Shown here: in pieces, positions 1-8,024 of the stretch
Position numbering within the stretch: position 1 is the first letter of the stretch
Layout: each line of letters begins with the position of its first letter
From: a virus
Reading direction: 5' to 3' (one strand)
IMG/VR virus record: IMGVR_UViG_3300025617_000143
Coordinates: 1-20,229 of that record
DNA: 20,229 bases
The notes under the pieces: generated by a model
The model's database searches: none
The model's input: the letters and a program-made list of their open reading frames with translations, nothing else
Told to the model about the DNA's origin: nothing
Made by a program: the position numbers and the translations under genes

Positions 1-1360
1 TGTTGTCTTGCTTACTAGCATCTGCTAGGTCTACTCTCTCGGTAGATACAAGCTCCCAATCATCAGAGATTACTTCACCAAACTCTTCTAGTTGCTCAAA
101 CAGGTCGGCCATCTCCTCGTCCTCAAGATGCTCAAGTTCCTCTGGCTCTTGTTTAGATAGCTTCTCACCTGTTTCTTCCTCTCTCTTAATCTTAGTCTCA
201 ATGTTATCAAGCTCTGTGAACTCAATCGGTTGTAGAGTAACAAAGTAAAGGTTAAGGTAGATTTTGTTGAATGCAAGAATCTCGTTCAGTCCATCAATAA
301 TCTGCTGTTGGAATGGTCTAATAACCATATTATCCATAATAATAGACGCTGTACGAAGCTCCTCTGCGTTGTTACCGAAACCTGTATTGTCCTTAATACC
401 TAAAAGAATTGGAGATACAATGCGGTGTCCAAGCATAATCTTTTCTCTTGACTCGTCTGCTAGGAATTGGTATTGAGCGTGCGCATCAGGTAGATGAATG
501 GGGTCAATAGTCGCTTGGTCCTCCTGCGACTCGTTGAACGTAAGTATGAATTTACCTGCATTTGAACTTCCGCTAAATTTATCATATATCTTTCTTTCAA
601 TTAACTCTTGAGTTTCCTCGTTAGGGATTCCGTTGTTAAAATTAACGAGTAGTGAAGGCTGTAAGCCGTTCTGAATATTGTTGATGTGATAGTTAGCCAC
701 CTCTTCTTCAAGTTCAGCGTACTGAAGGCAGCCGTTATAATCCACAGGAGCATAGTAATAGAATCCTGATTTGTAAGGTTTGAATACATAAAGTTCAATA
801 ACCTCACCTTTAGAGCCGTTACCGAATGTAGGAATGCGTTTAGGTTTATCACTAGGCTTTAGTTCTGACCATTTAGGATGATAGTAGTATGCTTGACATT
901 TTCCGTTCTTAGCTTTCTCTGCTCTCAATGTTTCCATTGGGAAATGACTTACTTGAGTGATAACGGTCTTTGCCTTATTGTAAATTACTTGCACAGCACC
1001 TTGACCAAGTAGCTTGTAGTCATTAACTAGCTTACGCATACAAGAAGGCTTGAGAAGTAGCTTCATCTTTGCATACATCTCTGGCTTCTCTTTGCTATCT
1101 AGTGCATCAAGTCCTCTACCGTAAATCATCTCGGTAATACCATTGATACAACAAGCATTGGTAGGGCTACCTAGATACTTTTCTATTAAGGACTCAAAGT
1201 AATCCTGCCCATCATCTCCTGTAGTGTATAATACCCAGTCTTTACGGTCATCTTCAATAACCTCTGGAGATTGGTAGCCACTTAAATTAACAACCTTAAT
1301 GCTATTCTTATAAGCCTTTGGCTGTTGTACTGTGTTTACTAATTTAACTCTGTTTTTCAT
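1..1360 (-). CDS. Phage portal protein (3' end cut by window edge)
   Basis: An open frame starts at ATG 1360 (MKNRVKLVNT) and stays open to the left edge, giving 453 residues without a stop. It was recovered by translating the minus strand directly. The portal forms the dodecameric ring at the capsid vertex through which terminase packages DNA. The call rests on overall resemblance to portals of Bacteroidota phages, especially the segment around residues 316-350 (HRIVSPILLGIKDNTGFGNN, then EELRTASIIMDNMVIRPFQQ), which resembles the stem and wing helices of that family. The far C-terminal part is highly acidic. The start lies 1 nt after the stop of the upstream gene, so the two are probably translationally coupled. 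It is the last visible gene of the structural operon, which is an unusual place for a portal. The family call is from memory of sequence patterns, not a search. Confidence 0.85.
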   Translation of the reverse strand, partial: MKNRVKLVNTVQQPKAYKNSIKVVNLSGYQSPEVIEDDRKDWVLYTTGDDGQDYFESLIEKYLGSPTNACCINGITEMIYGRGLDALDSKEKPEMYAKMKLLLKPSCMRKLVNDYKLLGQGAVQVIYNKAKTVITQVSHFPMETLRAEKAKNGKCQAYYYHPKWSELKPSDKPKRIPTFGNGSKGEVIELYVFKPYKSGFYYYAPVDYNGCLQYAELEEEVANYHINNIQNGLQPSLLVNFNNGIPNEETQELIERKIYDKFSGSSNAGKFILTFNESQEDQATIDPIHLPDAHAQYQFLADESREKIMLGHRIVSPILLGIKDNTGFGNNAEELRTASIIMDNMVIRPFQQQIIDGLNEILAFNKIYLNLYFVTLQPIEFTELDNIETKIKREEETGEKLSKQEPEELEHLEDEEMADLFEQLEEFGEVISDDWELVSTERVDLADASKQDN

Positions 1361-1361
1361 A

Positions 1362-1724
1362 CTATAATACTATATACTCGTCAGCACCATCATTACGCTC
1401 TGTGTAACGCTCTGGGTAGGCGAATACTTCTTTTTTATTTGTCTTACTTGTGATGTACACTAAATCTCTATAAAGTACATCAGTAGTTGTAGTCAGTTCT
1501 AGTGTATATATCTGGTCCTCCTTAAATGTTATCGTAGGGGTCAAGCTAATCTCAATGTAGTTTCCATTAGAAGATGCTGACCAGGTAAATAAAACATTAC
1601 TTTCTGCTTTGCTAGTTCCATTCTCTGTTAAAGTTATAGAGGCTGCATCTAGGTCTGCTGAAGCAAAAGACGAAGGTATAATACTAAACGTCTGCTCGGT
1701 TTCTATTGGTCTTAATCGTATCAC
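1362..1724 (-). CDS. Conserved phage structural-module protein of unknown function
   Basis: This is a 120-residue protein if it starts at the GTG at 1724 (IRLRPIETEQTF). A longer in-frame start, GTG at 1802, would make the coding sequence read through the terminator hairpin at 1768-1793 and would add a low-complexity leader, so I prefer the downstream start. No ATG is available in frame near either site, so the start is uncertain. The body is rich in Thr, Ser and beta-branched residues and looks all-beta. It ends with a conserved-looking tail (YTERNDGADEYIVL). It sits between the tail tube and portal genes, so a connector or minor virion role is plausible, but I do not recognise a function. 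Confidence 0.7.
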   Translation of the reverse strand: MIRLRPIETEQTFSIIPSSFASADLDAASITLTENGTSKAESNVLFTWSASSNGNYIEISLTPTITFKEDQIYTLELTTTTDVLYRDLVYITSKTNKKEVFAYPERYTERNDGADEYIVL

Positions 1725-1767
1725 AAAAGGATAACCTAAAGACCTTGTTTTTGTTTTTATTACGCAT

Positions 1768-1793
1768 AAAAAAAGAGGGCTATTGCCCTCTTT
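1768..1793 (-). terminator. Rho-independent terminator after the tail tube gene
   Basis: Read on the minus strand, a 9-bp perfect stem AAAGAGGGC / GCCCTCTTT with an AATA loop is followed directly by further T residues (A-run 1768-1774 on the plus strand). It lies 22 nt beyond the stop of the tail tube gene and before the likely start of the next gene. It should reduce transcription into the 120-aa gene and the portal. The plus-strand side also has a T-rich flank, so it may act in both directions. Confidence 0.85.
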
Positions 1794-1814
1794 CTTTCTC
1801 ACTATACTCGGTTA

Positions 1815-2342
1815 TTACGGAGCAGGAGTTCCATCATCATTACTGATTACATCTAAGAAAGCACCAACGATTGAATTTGCAGGAGTTCTTTCCATAGCAG
1901 TAAGAGTAAGCGTGTACCCAGAGAAGTCTCCCATTGCAGTTCCAGTTACAATAGTACCTCCAGTAACATCAGCTCCATGCTCTCTACCAACTAACAAAAA
2001 GTTTCCATTATAGTCCTCTACTACAACCTGTGGGCGACCAAAAGAAAGGAGTTTCAACTGATGGTTGTCCTCTTTAGTAATTTGTAATAGGGTAAGTTCT
2101 AATACTTGCTCAAAAACAACAGTACCATTTTCACGAGTAGCCTGAATGTTTTGAGTTAATGAAGAATCTCTGTTGAGCGCATATTGAAATGTATTAACTC
2201 CAGTAAACTCGGTGTGAGCAATAGAATCATCTGAACTAAGGTCAAATGAATTGCCACTATTAATGAAGTAAACATTTTTTAGCCCACCAATAAGACCCTT
2301 ACAAGCAAGTAGTCTTCCGTTTGATATTGTTTCGCAAGCCAT
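1815..2342 (-). CDS. Putative tail tube (major tail) protein
   Basis: This 175-aa protein starts MACETISNGRLLACKG and is complete. It resembles a family of Bacteroidota phage proteins that I associate with the tail tube. Conserved-looking blocks are TQNIQATRENGTVVFEQVLE (about residues 63-82), the stretch SFGRPQVVVEDYNGNFLLVG just after residue 100, and HGADVTGGTIVTGTAMGDFS (about 122-141). The composition is all-beta, as expected for a tube subunit that stacks in hexameric rings. Its own gene is bracketed by terminators upstream (after the capsid gene) and downstream, a pattern that fits dosage control of abundant virion proteins. Tail tube versus another abundant tail protein cannot be settled from sequence alone. 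Confidence 0.7.
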   Translation of the reverse strand: MACETISNGRLLACKGLIGGLKNVYFINSGNSFDLSSDDSIAHTEFTGVNTFQYALNRDSSLTQNIQATRENGTVVFEQVLELTLLQITKEDNHQLKLLSFGRPQVVVEDYNGNFLLVGREHGADVTGGTIVTGTAMGDFSGYTLTLTAMERTPANSIVGAFLDVISNDDGTPAP

Positions 2343-2360
2343 ATTTGTTTTTTACTTATT

Positions 2361-2397
2361 AAAAAAGGGTAGGCAGGCTCTTGGCTTACCTACCCTT
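2361..2397 (-). terminator. Rho-independent terminator after the major capsid gene
   Basis: On the minus strand a 9-bp perfect stem AAGGGTAGG / CCTACCCTT (plus-strand arms 2389-2397 and 2365-2373) with a 15-nt loop runs into a T-run (2361-2366). It lies about 20 nt after the stop of the capsid gene and 20 nt before the ATG of the tail tube gene. No promoter is visible in between, so the tail tube gene must rely on read-through. Confidence 0.85.
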
Positions 2398-2418
2398 CTT
2401 CGTTATACAATTATTTTA

Positions 2419-3363
2419 TTATGCTAGTGTTAATAACACTAAGTCAGACCCAATTCCGTACTGTACACCAGCAGTAAAGCGCATGATGACACGAACATTT
2501 TGAGAACCATCTAGGTCAGCCATATCAATAACTTTAACCTCGTTGTGGTCAGATAATAGACCAGTACCGAAGAATAAGTTAGAAGCCTCACCTGCTACGA
2601 TGTGGTCAGATGGCATACCTGGAGCATGCTGAATCTTAACACCATCAAAAGATAGAGCGTTTCCGTTGCTGTACCATTGAGAACCTTTGTTATCTGTACC
2701 AGCAGCACCTAATCCAGAAGCACCGAATCCACCTAATGAACGGATGTATGCTTTGTAAGCTACAGTTGGAGCGTAGATAGTAAGGTCTTCTCTACCATAA
2801 ACAGCAGAAGGAACTGAATCAAGTACGTTCTCTAATAGAGATACGATGTTTGATGAGCTGAATGAAGTCTCAGCCCCGTTAGCAGCATCAACAACAGAAG
2901 CATCAGCAGCCATAAGAGTTGTGAAACCATCAAACTCACCAGCAGTAGCGTTAACACCACCCCAGATGTTTTGCTCAGTCTTCTCAGCTACTTTACCAGC
3001 TACATGAGCGATAAGGTAGTCAGCGAATTTTGGAGGAAGTTGGTCAAATGCACCAACACCCATTTGGATAGCCTCCCAATCAGAACGGAAGTCTTTTTTA
3101 CAAAGCTCAATGTTCACTTGGAACTCTTCTGGTTGAAGAATACGCTCTGTTAAAGTGATGTTTCCTGTGTCAGCGAAGTCACAGCTTGCATCAGCGATTA
3201 ATGAAGAAGCATCAAGTTTCTTGATAACTTCTTTGTACTTTACGTTTGGTTTGATACCAATCGCATTCTCATTCAGGGTCTTTCCTGAAAGTAACGCAGC
3301 AGAGATATACTGTCCAGCAAACTCTCCAGCGTAAGTAGTTGTAATTGAAGTAGTAGTAGCCAT
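2419..3363 (-). CDS. Major capsid protein
   Basis: This 314-aa protein starts MATTTSITTTYAGEFAGQYI. It builds the capsid shell, presumably with an HK97-like fold. The region NITLTERILQPEEFQVNIEL (residues 68-87), followed by CKKDFRSDWEAIQMG, is a pattern I recognise from major capsid proteins of flavobacterial phages. The C-terminal end (MRFTAGVQYGIGSDLVLL) fits the last beta strand of such proteins. The length is typical for a small siphovirus capsid. Context supports the call: a scaffold-like gene lies directly upstream with a 12-nt gap, the protease two genes further, and a strong terminator follows. The N-terminus shows no obvious long delta domain, which fits a separate scaffold. Confidence 0.88.
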   Translation of the reverse strand: MATTTSITTTYAGEFAGQYISAALLSGKTLNENAIGIKPNVKYKEVIKKLDASSLIADASCDFADTGNITLTERILQPEEFQVNIELCKKDFRSDWEAIQMGVGAFDQLPPKFADYLIAHVAGKVAEKTEQNIWGGVNATAGEFDGFTTLMAADASVVDAANGAETSFSSSNIVSLLENVLDSVPSAVYGREDLTIYAPTVAYKAYIRSLGGFGASGLGAAGTDNKGSQWYSNGNALSFDGVKIQHAPGMPSDHIVAGEASNLFFGTGLLSDHNEVKVIDMADLDGSQNVRVIMRFTAGVQYGIGSDLVLLTLA

Positions 3364-3375
3364 TTTTTATTTAAA

Positions 3376-3858
3376 TTACTTGTTAAACATTTTTTCGTAC
3401 ACAACACTCATTGTATTGCGTGGTCTTGCACCTGAAAAGAAGTTAGGTTTAACTTCTGATTCAACCTCTGGCGTATGAGCGATAGGCTCGGCAGCAGGTT
3501 CGTCAGCAGATAAATCTACTTTCTCTTCTTCTTTTTGCTCTGATAATTCTTCAGCAGGAATCTCTGTTTCCAACTCATCAGAACCCATTTTTTCAACCAT
3601 TGCTTCGTACATAGCCTTCATTTCAGCTAGAGCAGCCTCAAATTCGTCTTTAGTAACGTAAGCAGGTTCTTCTTTTACTGGAGCTTCTTCAGCAGGAGCT
3701 TCTTCTCCTTCTTCAGCTAGCTCAACAGCATCATTTACTTCTATCTCTTCCGCAGATAATTCCACTTGCTCTTCTTGCTCTACAGCAGGTTCAGCTTGTG
3801 GCTCTTCAGCAGAAAGTAGAACAGACTTTAGTTTGTCTACAATTTCACTTGCTTTCAT
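3376..3858 (-). CDS. Putative capsid scaffolding protein
   Basis: This 160-aa, extremely Glu-rich protein has an N-terminal helix (MKASEIVDKLKSVLLSAEE), a central acidic region, a predicted coiled coil around residues 66-95 (TKDEFEAALAEMKAMYEAMV) and a basic C-terminal end (ARPRNTMSVVYEKMFNK). Scaffolding proteins typically combine acidic helices with a short basic C-terminal capsid-binding segment, and this gene directly precedes the capsid gene. The C-terminal motif RNTMSVVYEKMFN resembles C-termini of proteins in the same position in other flavobacterial phages. The assignment rests on composition and position rather than on a diagnostic motif. Confidence 0.65.
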   Translation of the reverse strand: MKASEIVDKLKSVLLSAEEPQAEPAVEQEEQVELSAEEIEVNDAVELAEEGEEAPAEEAPVKEEPAYVTKDEFEAALAEMKAMYEAMVEKMGSDELETEIPAEELSEQKEEEKVDLSADEPAAEPIAHTPEVESEVKPNFFSGARPRNTMSVVYEKMFNK

Positions 3859-3913
3859 AAATACTTAATTTATATTAGGTTAACTATTGATTACTTTTTC
3901 TGTTGTATTTTCG

Positions 3914-4057
3914 CTAAATGCGACCTATACCTTGATTAATCATATTGCCTCTACAACACTTACGGCTATAAAGCCCATTCCTGCACAAACAAGCTCTTCT
4001 AGACTCTCTAGGGCTTGTTCTGCTTGGATTATATCTATTGTTATTTCTTCTAACCAT
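3914..4057 (-). CDS. 47-aa Cys-rich conserved phage protein
   Basis: Translation from ATG 4057 gives 47 residues, rich in Arg and Asn at the N-terminus, then ACLCRNGLYSRKCCRGNMIN and QGIGRI. Four cysteines (C23, C25, C34, C35) form a CxC-x8-CC pattern that could bind a metal or form disulfides. I recognise the general shape (CLC..YS.KCC.G...QGIG) from short proteins in the head region of other flavobacterial phages and prophages, but know no function. Its ATG overlaps the stop of the upstream decoration-like gene by 8 nt (ATGGTTAG), which indicates translational coupling and supports its reality. It is too short for usual ORF cut-offs. Confidence 0.75.
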   Translation of the reverse strand: MVRRNNNRYNPSRTSPRESRRACLCRNGLYSRKCCRGNMINQGIGRI

Positions 4058-4679
4058 AATTCTGCACCTTTTGTATAAAGAATATAATGTCCCATACAGT
4101 AGCAGTACCTCCGTTAGCTGTTATCTTCCATTGACTACCGTTGCTTACAAAGTTTGAGTCAGCATAGTATTGGAATATAGCGTGATGGTCGTGAGTAGCA
4201 TCATTGCCTTTAGGGAATGTAATAGTGTCCCTGATTCTATCATAAGGAGTTCCGTTACCGCCCTCAAAGTGCATCTCTAAATAAGTCTGATTAGCATTAG
4301 GAGCAGAATACTTAAACACTACTGTCATCAGGTAAGTGTCATTCTCTGTATCTGCTGTTACTTTCTGCGTTGAAGAATTATAATAATCAACACCTGTGTG
4401 ACTTTTATAAACGCTACCTGCATCATTAGGAAGTACAACCTCTGTATCTAACGCCAACGCTAACTTATTAGATGAGGTATAAGTAGAGTCATCATACCTA
4501 GCCCATCCAAGACTTGAGTCTGCTCCACCTCTAGGATATATCTTTACCCATTCTCCATTCCAAACCGTATAAACACCCGAAGGGGTGGTTACATAAGCAC
4601 CTTCTTCTATCTTGTAAAAGGCTCTTTCCTCTTCGGTGTTTACATCAACCTGTACTTTGTAAGATGTGTTCTTTATCAT
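4050..4679 (-). CDS. Putative head decoration or fibre protein
   Basis: This 209-aa protein has an N-terminal stretch (MIKNTSYKVQVDVNTEEERA) that could anchor it, then a beta-rich C-terminal domain with GWARYDDSTYTSSNKLALAL near residues 58-77 and DIIFFIQKVQNYG at the end. The C-terminal half looks like a jelly-roll domain of the type that marine Bacteroidota phages carry in capsid-associated or fibre proteins. Position between the protease and scaffold genes supports a capsid-surface role. Its stop overlaps the next start by 8 nt, and its own ATG overlaps the stop of the protease gene by 4 nt (4676-4679). Function is inferred from fold impression and context. Confidence 0.6.
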   Translation of the reverse strand: MIKNTSYKVQVDVNTEEERAFYKIEEGAYVTTPSGVYTVWNGEWVKIYPRGGADSSLGWARYDDSTYTSSNKLALALDTEVVLPNDAGSVYKSHTGVDYYNSSTQKVTADTENDTYLMTVVFKYSAPNANQTYLEMHFEGGNGTPYDRIRDTITFPKGNDATHDHHAIFQYYADSNFVSNGSQWKITANGGTATVWDIIFFIQKVQNYG

Positions 4680-5698
4680 TTTTTAACACAATTAGGAACT
4701 CTTTTGCCGTTTTTCATTTTCCATCCATCTTGCTTGTAGCCTTCCCAGCACAAGTCAACATCAATGTTTTCCAGTTCTTCCAATCCTCTTAACTTGGATT
4801 CTACCCAGTTTTTCATGCTTTTGCCTCCCCAAAGCAGATATGATATTGTACCGCATGCCTCTGGCTTTGATGCATCGTAATAGGCTTCTGCCCTGCTGAG
4901 ATATGAGTAAATGCGTTTTAGAGTTGGCAAAGTGAATTTTTCTTTTCGTGCTAATTGTTGCGCACGAACTTTTCCTACTTGGGTAGCGCATTTATTTCCT
5001 AATTCCTGATTTCGTTTAATACCTAATTTAGCGTTGTTAGAGGCACTATCTGGGTAGCCTCCATAAGATTCTAGCTCTACTTCTTCTTCAAGAGCAGATA
5101 ATGCTTCTAAAAGAGCATATTCCGCTTGTAATTCCTCAAAGCAATCTGCGCAAAGCTCTTCCTCAACGTCTTCTTTAGGTCTATCAGAGTTGTCAGTAAA
5201 ATAACCTTCAATAGAAAAGCCCTTAACACGACCTGTTTTAACAAATTCATCCCAAACTTCTTCATTATTTACTTTTACAGACACCATCCAAGTGCCTTTT
5301 GCCATATTTAGGTTGTATAATGCAGATTTATCCTTCTTCTCATCCTCTACAATCCAAGATTCAACTACAGACATGCCTTTTAGTTGATATTCATGCTCTA
5401 GCGTTGAATTATTCTGATTACCTCGTGCTAAAAAGAGTTGAGATGCCTTTCTGACCGTATCTTCGCTAAAAAATATCTCATACTCGTCACCAAGCTCGTT
5501 TCTTCGGTAAATTTTCTTGTTAGGAATGAGTGCTGGACCCATTAGTATGCGTTTTTCATTGTTTACCTCCGCTAATTCTATCTTTTGCGACTTTAAAGCA
5601 ATGAAATCCTCTTCAATAGCAGGGTTTTCTACTATTGAGATAGCCTGAATGCCTGATTCTAGGCTTTCTTCATCTATAAATAGTTCAAAGACTTCCAT
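4676..5698 (-). CDS. XkdF-like prohead serine protease with C-terminal extension
   Basis: This 340-aa protein contains the features of the XkdF-type prohead protease family (S78-like). A candidate catalytic His lies at residue 102 (TLEHEYQLKGM), and a candidate nucleophile Ser at 162 in VKGFSIEGYF. In between are GTWMVSVKVNNEEVWDEF and the acidic strand ESWIVEDE. Such proteases mature the scaffold and capsid during assembly. After an acidic linker with CADC (183-186), a second helical domain spans about 215-303 (YPDSASNNAKLGIKRNQELG through NWVESKL), followed by a C-terminal motif CWEGYKQDGWKMKNGKRVPN CVKK. These extensions are not part of the catalytic core. Gene position next to the scaffold and capsid genes fits. 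Confidence 0.8.
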   Translation of the reverse strand: MEVFELFIDEESLESGIQAISIVENPAIEEDFIALKSQKIELAEVNNEKRILMGPALIPNKKIYRRNELGDEYEIFFSEDTVRKASQLFLARGNQNNSTLEHEYQLKGMSVVESWIVEDEKKDKSALYNLNMAKGTWMVSVKVNNEEVWDEFVKTGRVKGFSIEGYFTDNSDRPKEDVEEELCADCFEELQAEYALLEALSALEEEVELESYGGYPDSASNNAKLGIKRNQELGNKCATQVGKVRAQQLARKEKFTLPTLKRIYSYLSRAEAYYDASKPEACGTISYLLWGGKSMKNWVESKLRGLEELENIDVDLCWEGYKQDGWKMKNGKRVPNCVKK

Positions 5699-5728
5699 AT
5701 AAGGATAACTTATTAGTTAATATTCGTT

Positions 5729-7891
5729 TTAAATTGAGGCAGCCACTATAGTCTTACGAGCCATCTCCTGAGCTGTGGTTACTTCAGACTCTACTACATA
5801 AGCCTTAATTGGCTTATCTTGCATTGATGCTAGTGCTTGTGCAATTTGTGTTTGCTGAGATGCTCCCACTACATTAAATGAAGGAGACATCATTGCTGCT
5901 CCTCCACCTTGAGATGTTAGCATCGGTGATGGCATTTCAGTTCTAACATACTTTTGTTTAGCAATCATAGCTACATTAGCAAGACCAGCAGCTAAAGCAA
6001 CACCTTGAGCAATTTGCGCTCTAACAGGAGATGTAGGGTCTCCAATAACTAACTGAGAACCATAAGCAAGGAATGCGTTTCTATACACCTCAACAATAGC
6101 TTGAGCCATTTGAACTGCTTTTTGTTGCTTAAATCTCTTTTCGTTTATCTCATTCTCCTTCTCAACAAGGGCAGCTTCGTTTCTGGCTATCTGCTGATTA
6201 ATCTTATCTCTTTCTTCAGCAGAAAGTTGTTCGTTTGCAAGTCGCTTTCTTAGTTCGTCATTAAGAGCAGTTGTTTTATTTTGCTGTATAGCTATCTCTC
6301 TTTCTGCTTGCGCCTGTAACAAACCATTTAACGATGATGCTAGTTCAATGAAACCATCAACCGCAGCTTTTAATGTGTCTTTCTCAGCTTCTGCAATATT
6401 GCTTCTTCTGAGTCTTAGGTCATCAAGTACAATTAATGCTTCATCTAATTTTCTTCCAGCCTCTTCATCAGTTGCTGCTAGTATTCTTAATATCTTAATT
6501 CTGGATTCTAAAACTCTAATATCAGAGTCAAGTTGCTTCTTCTCGGTATCAAGAATCTCTTTTAGTCTTTTATCAGCAAGCTTTGCCTCTAATTCAGCCA
6601 TTCTAATGTTATGACCCTTTCTTGATAAGAATACTTTAAGGTCAGAGTTCCTCTTATCTTGCGCAATCTTATCTTCTCTCTCGGCAGATTCTTTAGCTAA
6701 CTTCTCTTCGGTTTGTTTTATTAGAACAGCATAATATTCAATAATAGCTTGTCTAGCCTGATTGTAACCCTTACCTTGTTTTAATGAGGCTATCTCGTAA
6801 GCTCTTTGAGATTCAAGAGCAGCTATTTCATTCTCGGCTCTTAATTCTTTTGCTTTCTGTATGTATGAATTAAAAACCTTTAAGTTGCTATCAAATATCT
6901 TTTCCTGCTCCTTAGCCTCTTCTGGGCTTAGGAATATATAGTTAGTTCTTTGAGTAGCTTGCTGAATTATAGATTCTCTTTCATTAGCTACATAAGCTAG
7001 ACCAGAACCTAGTTTTGATAGAAGAACAAGAGATTCTTTAATAATTTCATTCTCCTTCTCTAAATTTATTCTTGTTTGGTTTAAGTCTCTATTATATCCT
7101 TTTCTATCCTGAAGTTCAATTATATTAGCTATTGCTTCATTATTTTTTATAATCTGCTCTTCGGTGATATTTATTCCTTTATTTACATCTTCAATATCTT
7201 TTTTGGCTTGAAGTAATTCTTTTTCCTTCTCTTCTAATAGGATTACTTTTTTTATGTATTCATCAGCTAAAGCCACTTGCTCTGCTTCTGTTAAGTTTTT
7301 ATTTTCAAGTATCTTTTGTAGATTCTTCTCTCCAGCAGCTAGAGACTTTAACAGCATCAGTCTTCTTTCTGTTGGAGCTTCTGAATCTAAAAAGTTTTGT
7401 CTCAATTCCTTTAATGTTCTACCTTGAAGTATAGCCTCTGCGTTAAATTCTTTTACGGCATCAGTAGCTTCTTTTTGACTCTTTCTAAATATCTCAAAGG
7501 CAGCAATGGCAATTTGAACCCCAACAACAACACCCAAAGGACCTATAAATGCATCTTTAAGTTTTCCTATAACAGTCTCTCCCTCCTTAACACCATCAGC
7601 CATCTGTCCAAGTATAGTAGTCAACTGCGTTAAGTTGTTACCCATACCCTGAATACCATAAGGAGCATCCGATATAGTACGACCAAATTCAAGAACTGCT
7701 GTGTTTGCAAGACCAGAACTTACGCCTGTACCCTTAACTTTTTCGTTAAGAATATCAAGTTCATCCTGCATCTTCTTAATGGCAGTTGACGACTTAACAA
7801 ATCCTTTGGTAAGCCCCTCAATCTTAACCTTACCATCTTCAGTTCTTACCTGAAGGTTAAATGTTATATCTCTAATTTCTTGGTTTGCCAT
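5729..7891 (-). CDS. Tail tape measure protein
   Basis: This is the longest gene in the window (720 aa). It spans the tail lumen and sets tail length; at about 0.15 nm per residue it would correspond to a tail of roughly 110 nm. The N-terminal part has the segment VLEFGRTISDAPYGIQGMGN (66-85), which I recognise from tape measure proteins of Bacteroidota phages and prophages. A hydrophobic segment follows at about 115-134 (GPLGVVVGVQIAIAAFEIF), then several hundred residues of charged coiled coil. A second small-residue hydrophobic stretch (AQGVALAAGLANVAMIA) lies near the C-terminus. The start overlaps the end of a 50-aa gene by 20 nt. Confidence 0.85.
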   Translation of the reverse strand: MANQEIRDITFNLQVRTEDGKVKIEGLTKGFVKSSTAIKKMQDELDILNEKVKGTGVSSGLANTAVLEFGRTISDAPYGIQGMGNNLTQLTTILGQMADGVKEGETVIGKLKDAFIGPLGVVVGVQIAIAAFEIFRKSQKEATDAVKEFNAEAILQGRTLKELRQNFLDSEAPTERRLMLLKSLAAGEKNLQKILENKNLTEAEQVALADEYIKKVILLEEKEKELLQAKKDIEDVNKGINITEEQIIKNNEAIANIIELQDRKGYNRDLNQTRINLEKENEIIKESLVLLSKLGSGLAYVANERESIIQQATQRTNYIFLSPEEAKEQEKIFDSNLKVFNSYIQKAKELRAENEIAALESQRAYEIASLKQGKGYNQARQAIIEYYAVLIKQTEEKLAKESAEREDKIAQDKRNSDLKVFLSRKGHNIRMAELEAKLADKRLKEILDTEKKQLDSDIRVLESRIKILRILAATDEEAGRKLDEALIVLDDLRLRRSNIAEAEKDTLKAAVDGFIELASSLNGLLQAQAEREIAIQQNKTTALNDELRKRLANEQLSAEERDKINQQIARNEAALVEKENEINEKRFKQQKAVQMAQAIVEVYRNAFLAYGSQLVIGDPTSPVRAQIAQGVALAAGLANVAMIAKQKYVRTEMPSPMLTSQGGGAAMMSPSFNVVGASQQTQIAQALASMQDKPIKAYVVESEVTTAQEMARKTIVAASI

Positions 7892-8024
7892 ATCTTATAT
7901 TTATTAGTCGTTTTGCTTGTTTAAATGTCAATGGGAGTTCGTTATTGCCAATAGCAAGGTCAATATCTGCATCTCCTGTAATATTATCGTAACCTTGAAG
8001 AAGGTCTATTATACTCTTAACCAT
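7872..8024 (-). CDS. 50-aa protein between tail protein and tape measure
   Basis: Translation from ATG 8024 gives 50 residues (MVKSIIDLLQGYDNITGDAD, then IDLAIGNNELPLTFKQ). The start overlaps the stop of the upstream 686-aa gene by 8 nt (ATGGTTAA), and the end overlaps the tape measure start by 20 nt. Without it, the junction would be the only gap of more than 100 nt between consecutive genes inside the structural operon. No motif is recognised. The composition (mixed acidic and hydrophobic, helix-prone ends) suits a small soluble protein. Function unknown. Confidence 0.6.
   Translation of the reverse strand: MVKSIIDLLQGYDNITGDADIDLAIGNNELPLTFKQAKRLINIRYGKPRN

Noticed and set aside
88-852. 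Minus-strand frames of 62 and 83 codons within the portal region
   Set aside because: They are alternative frames of the portal gene, which is open throughout and matches a known family.
4761-4991. 76-codon minus-strand frame inside the protease gene
   Set aside because: It lies in another frame of a well-supported gene and its composition is that of a shadow of the main frame.
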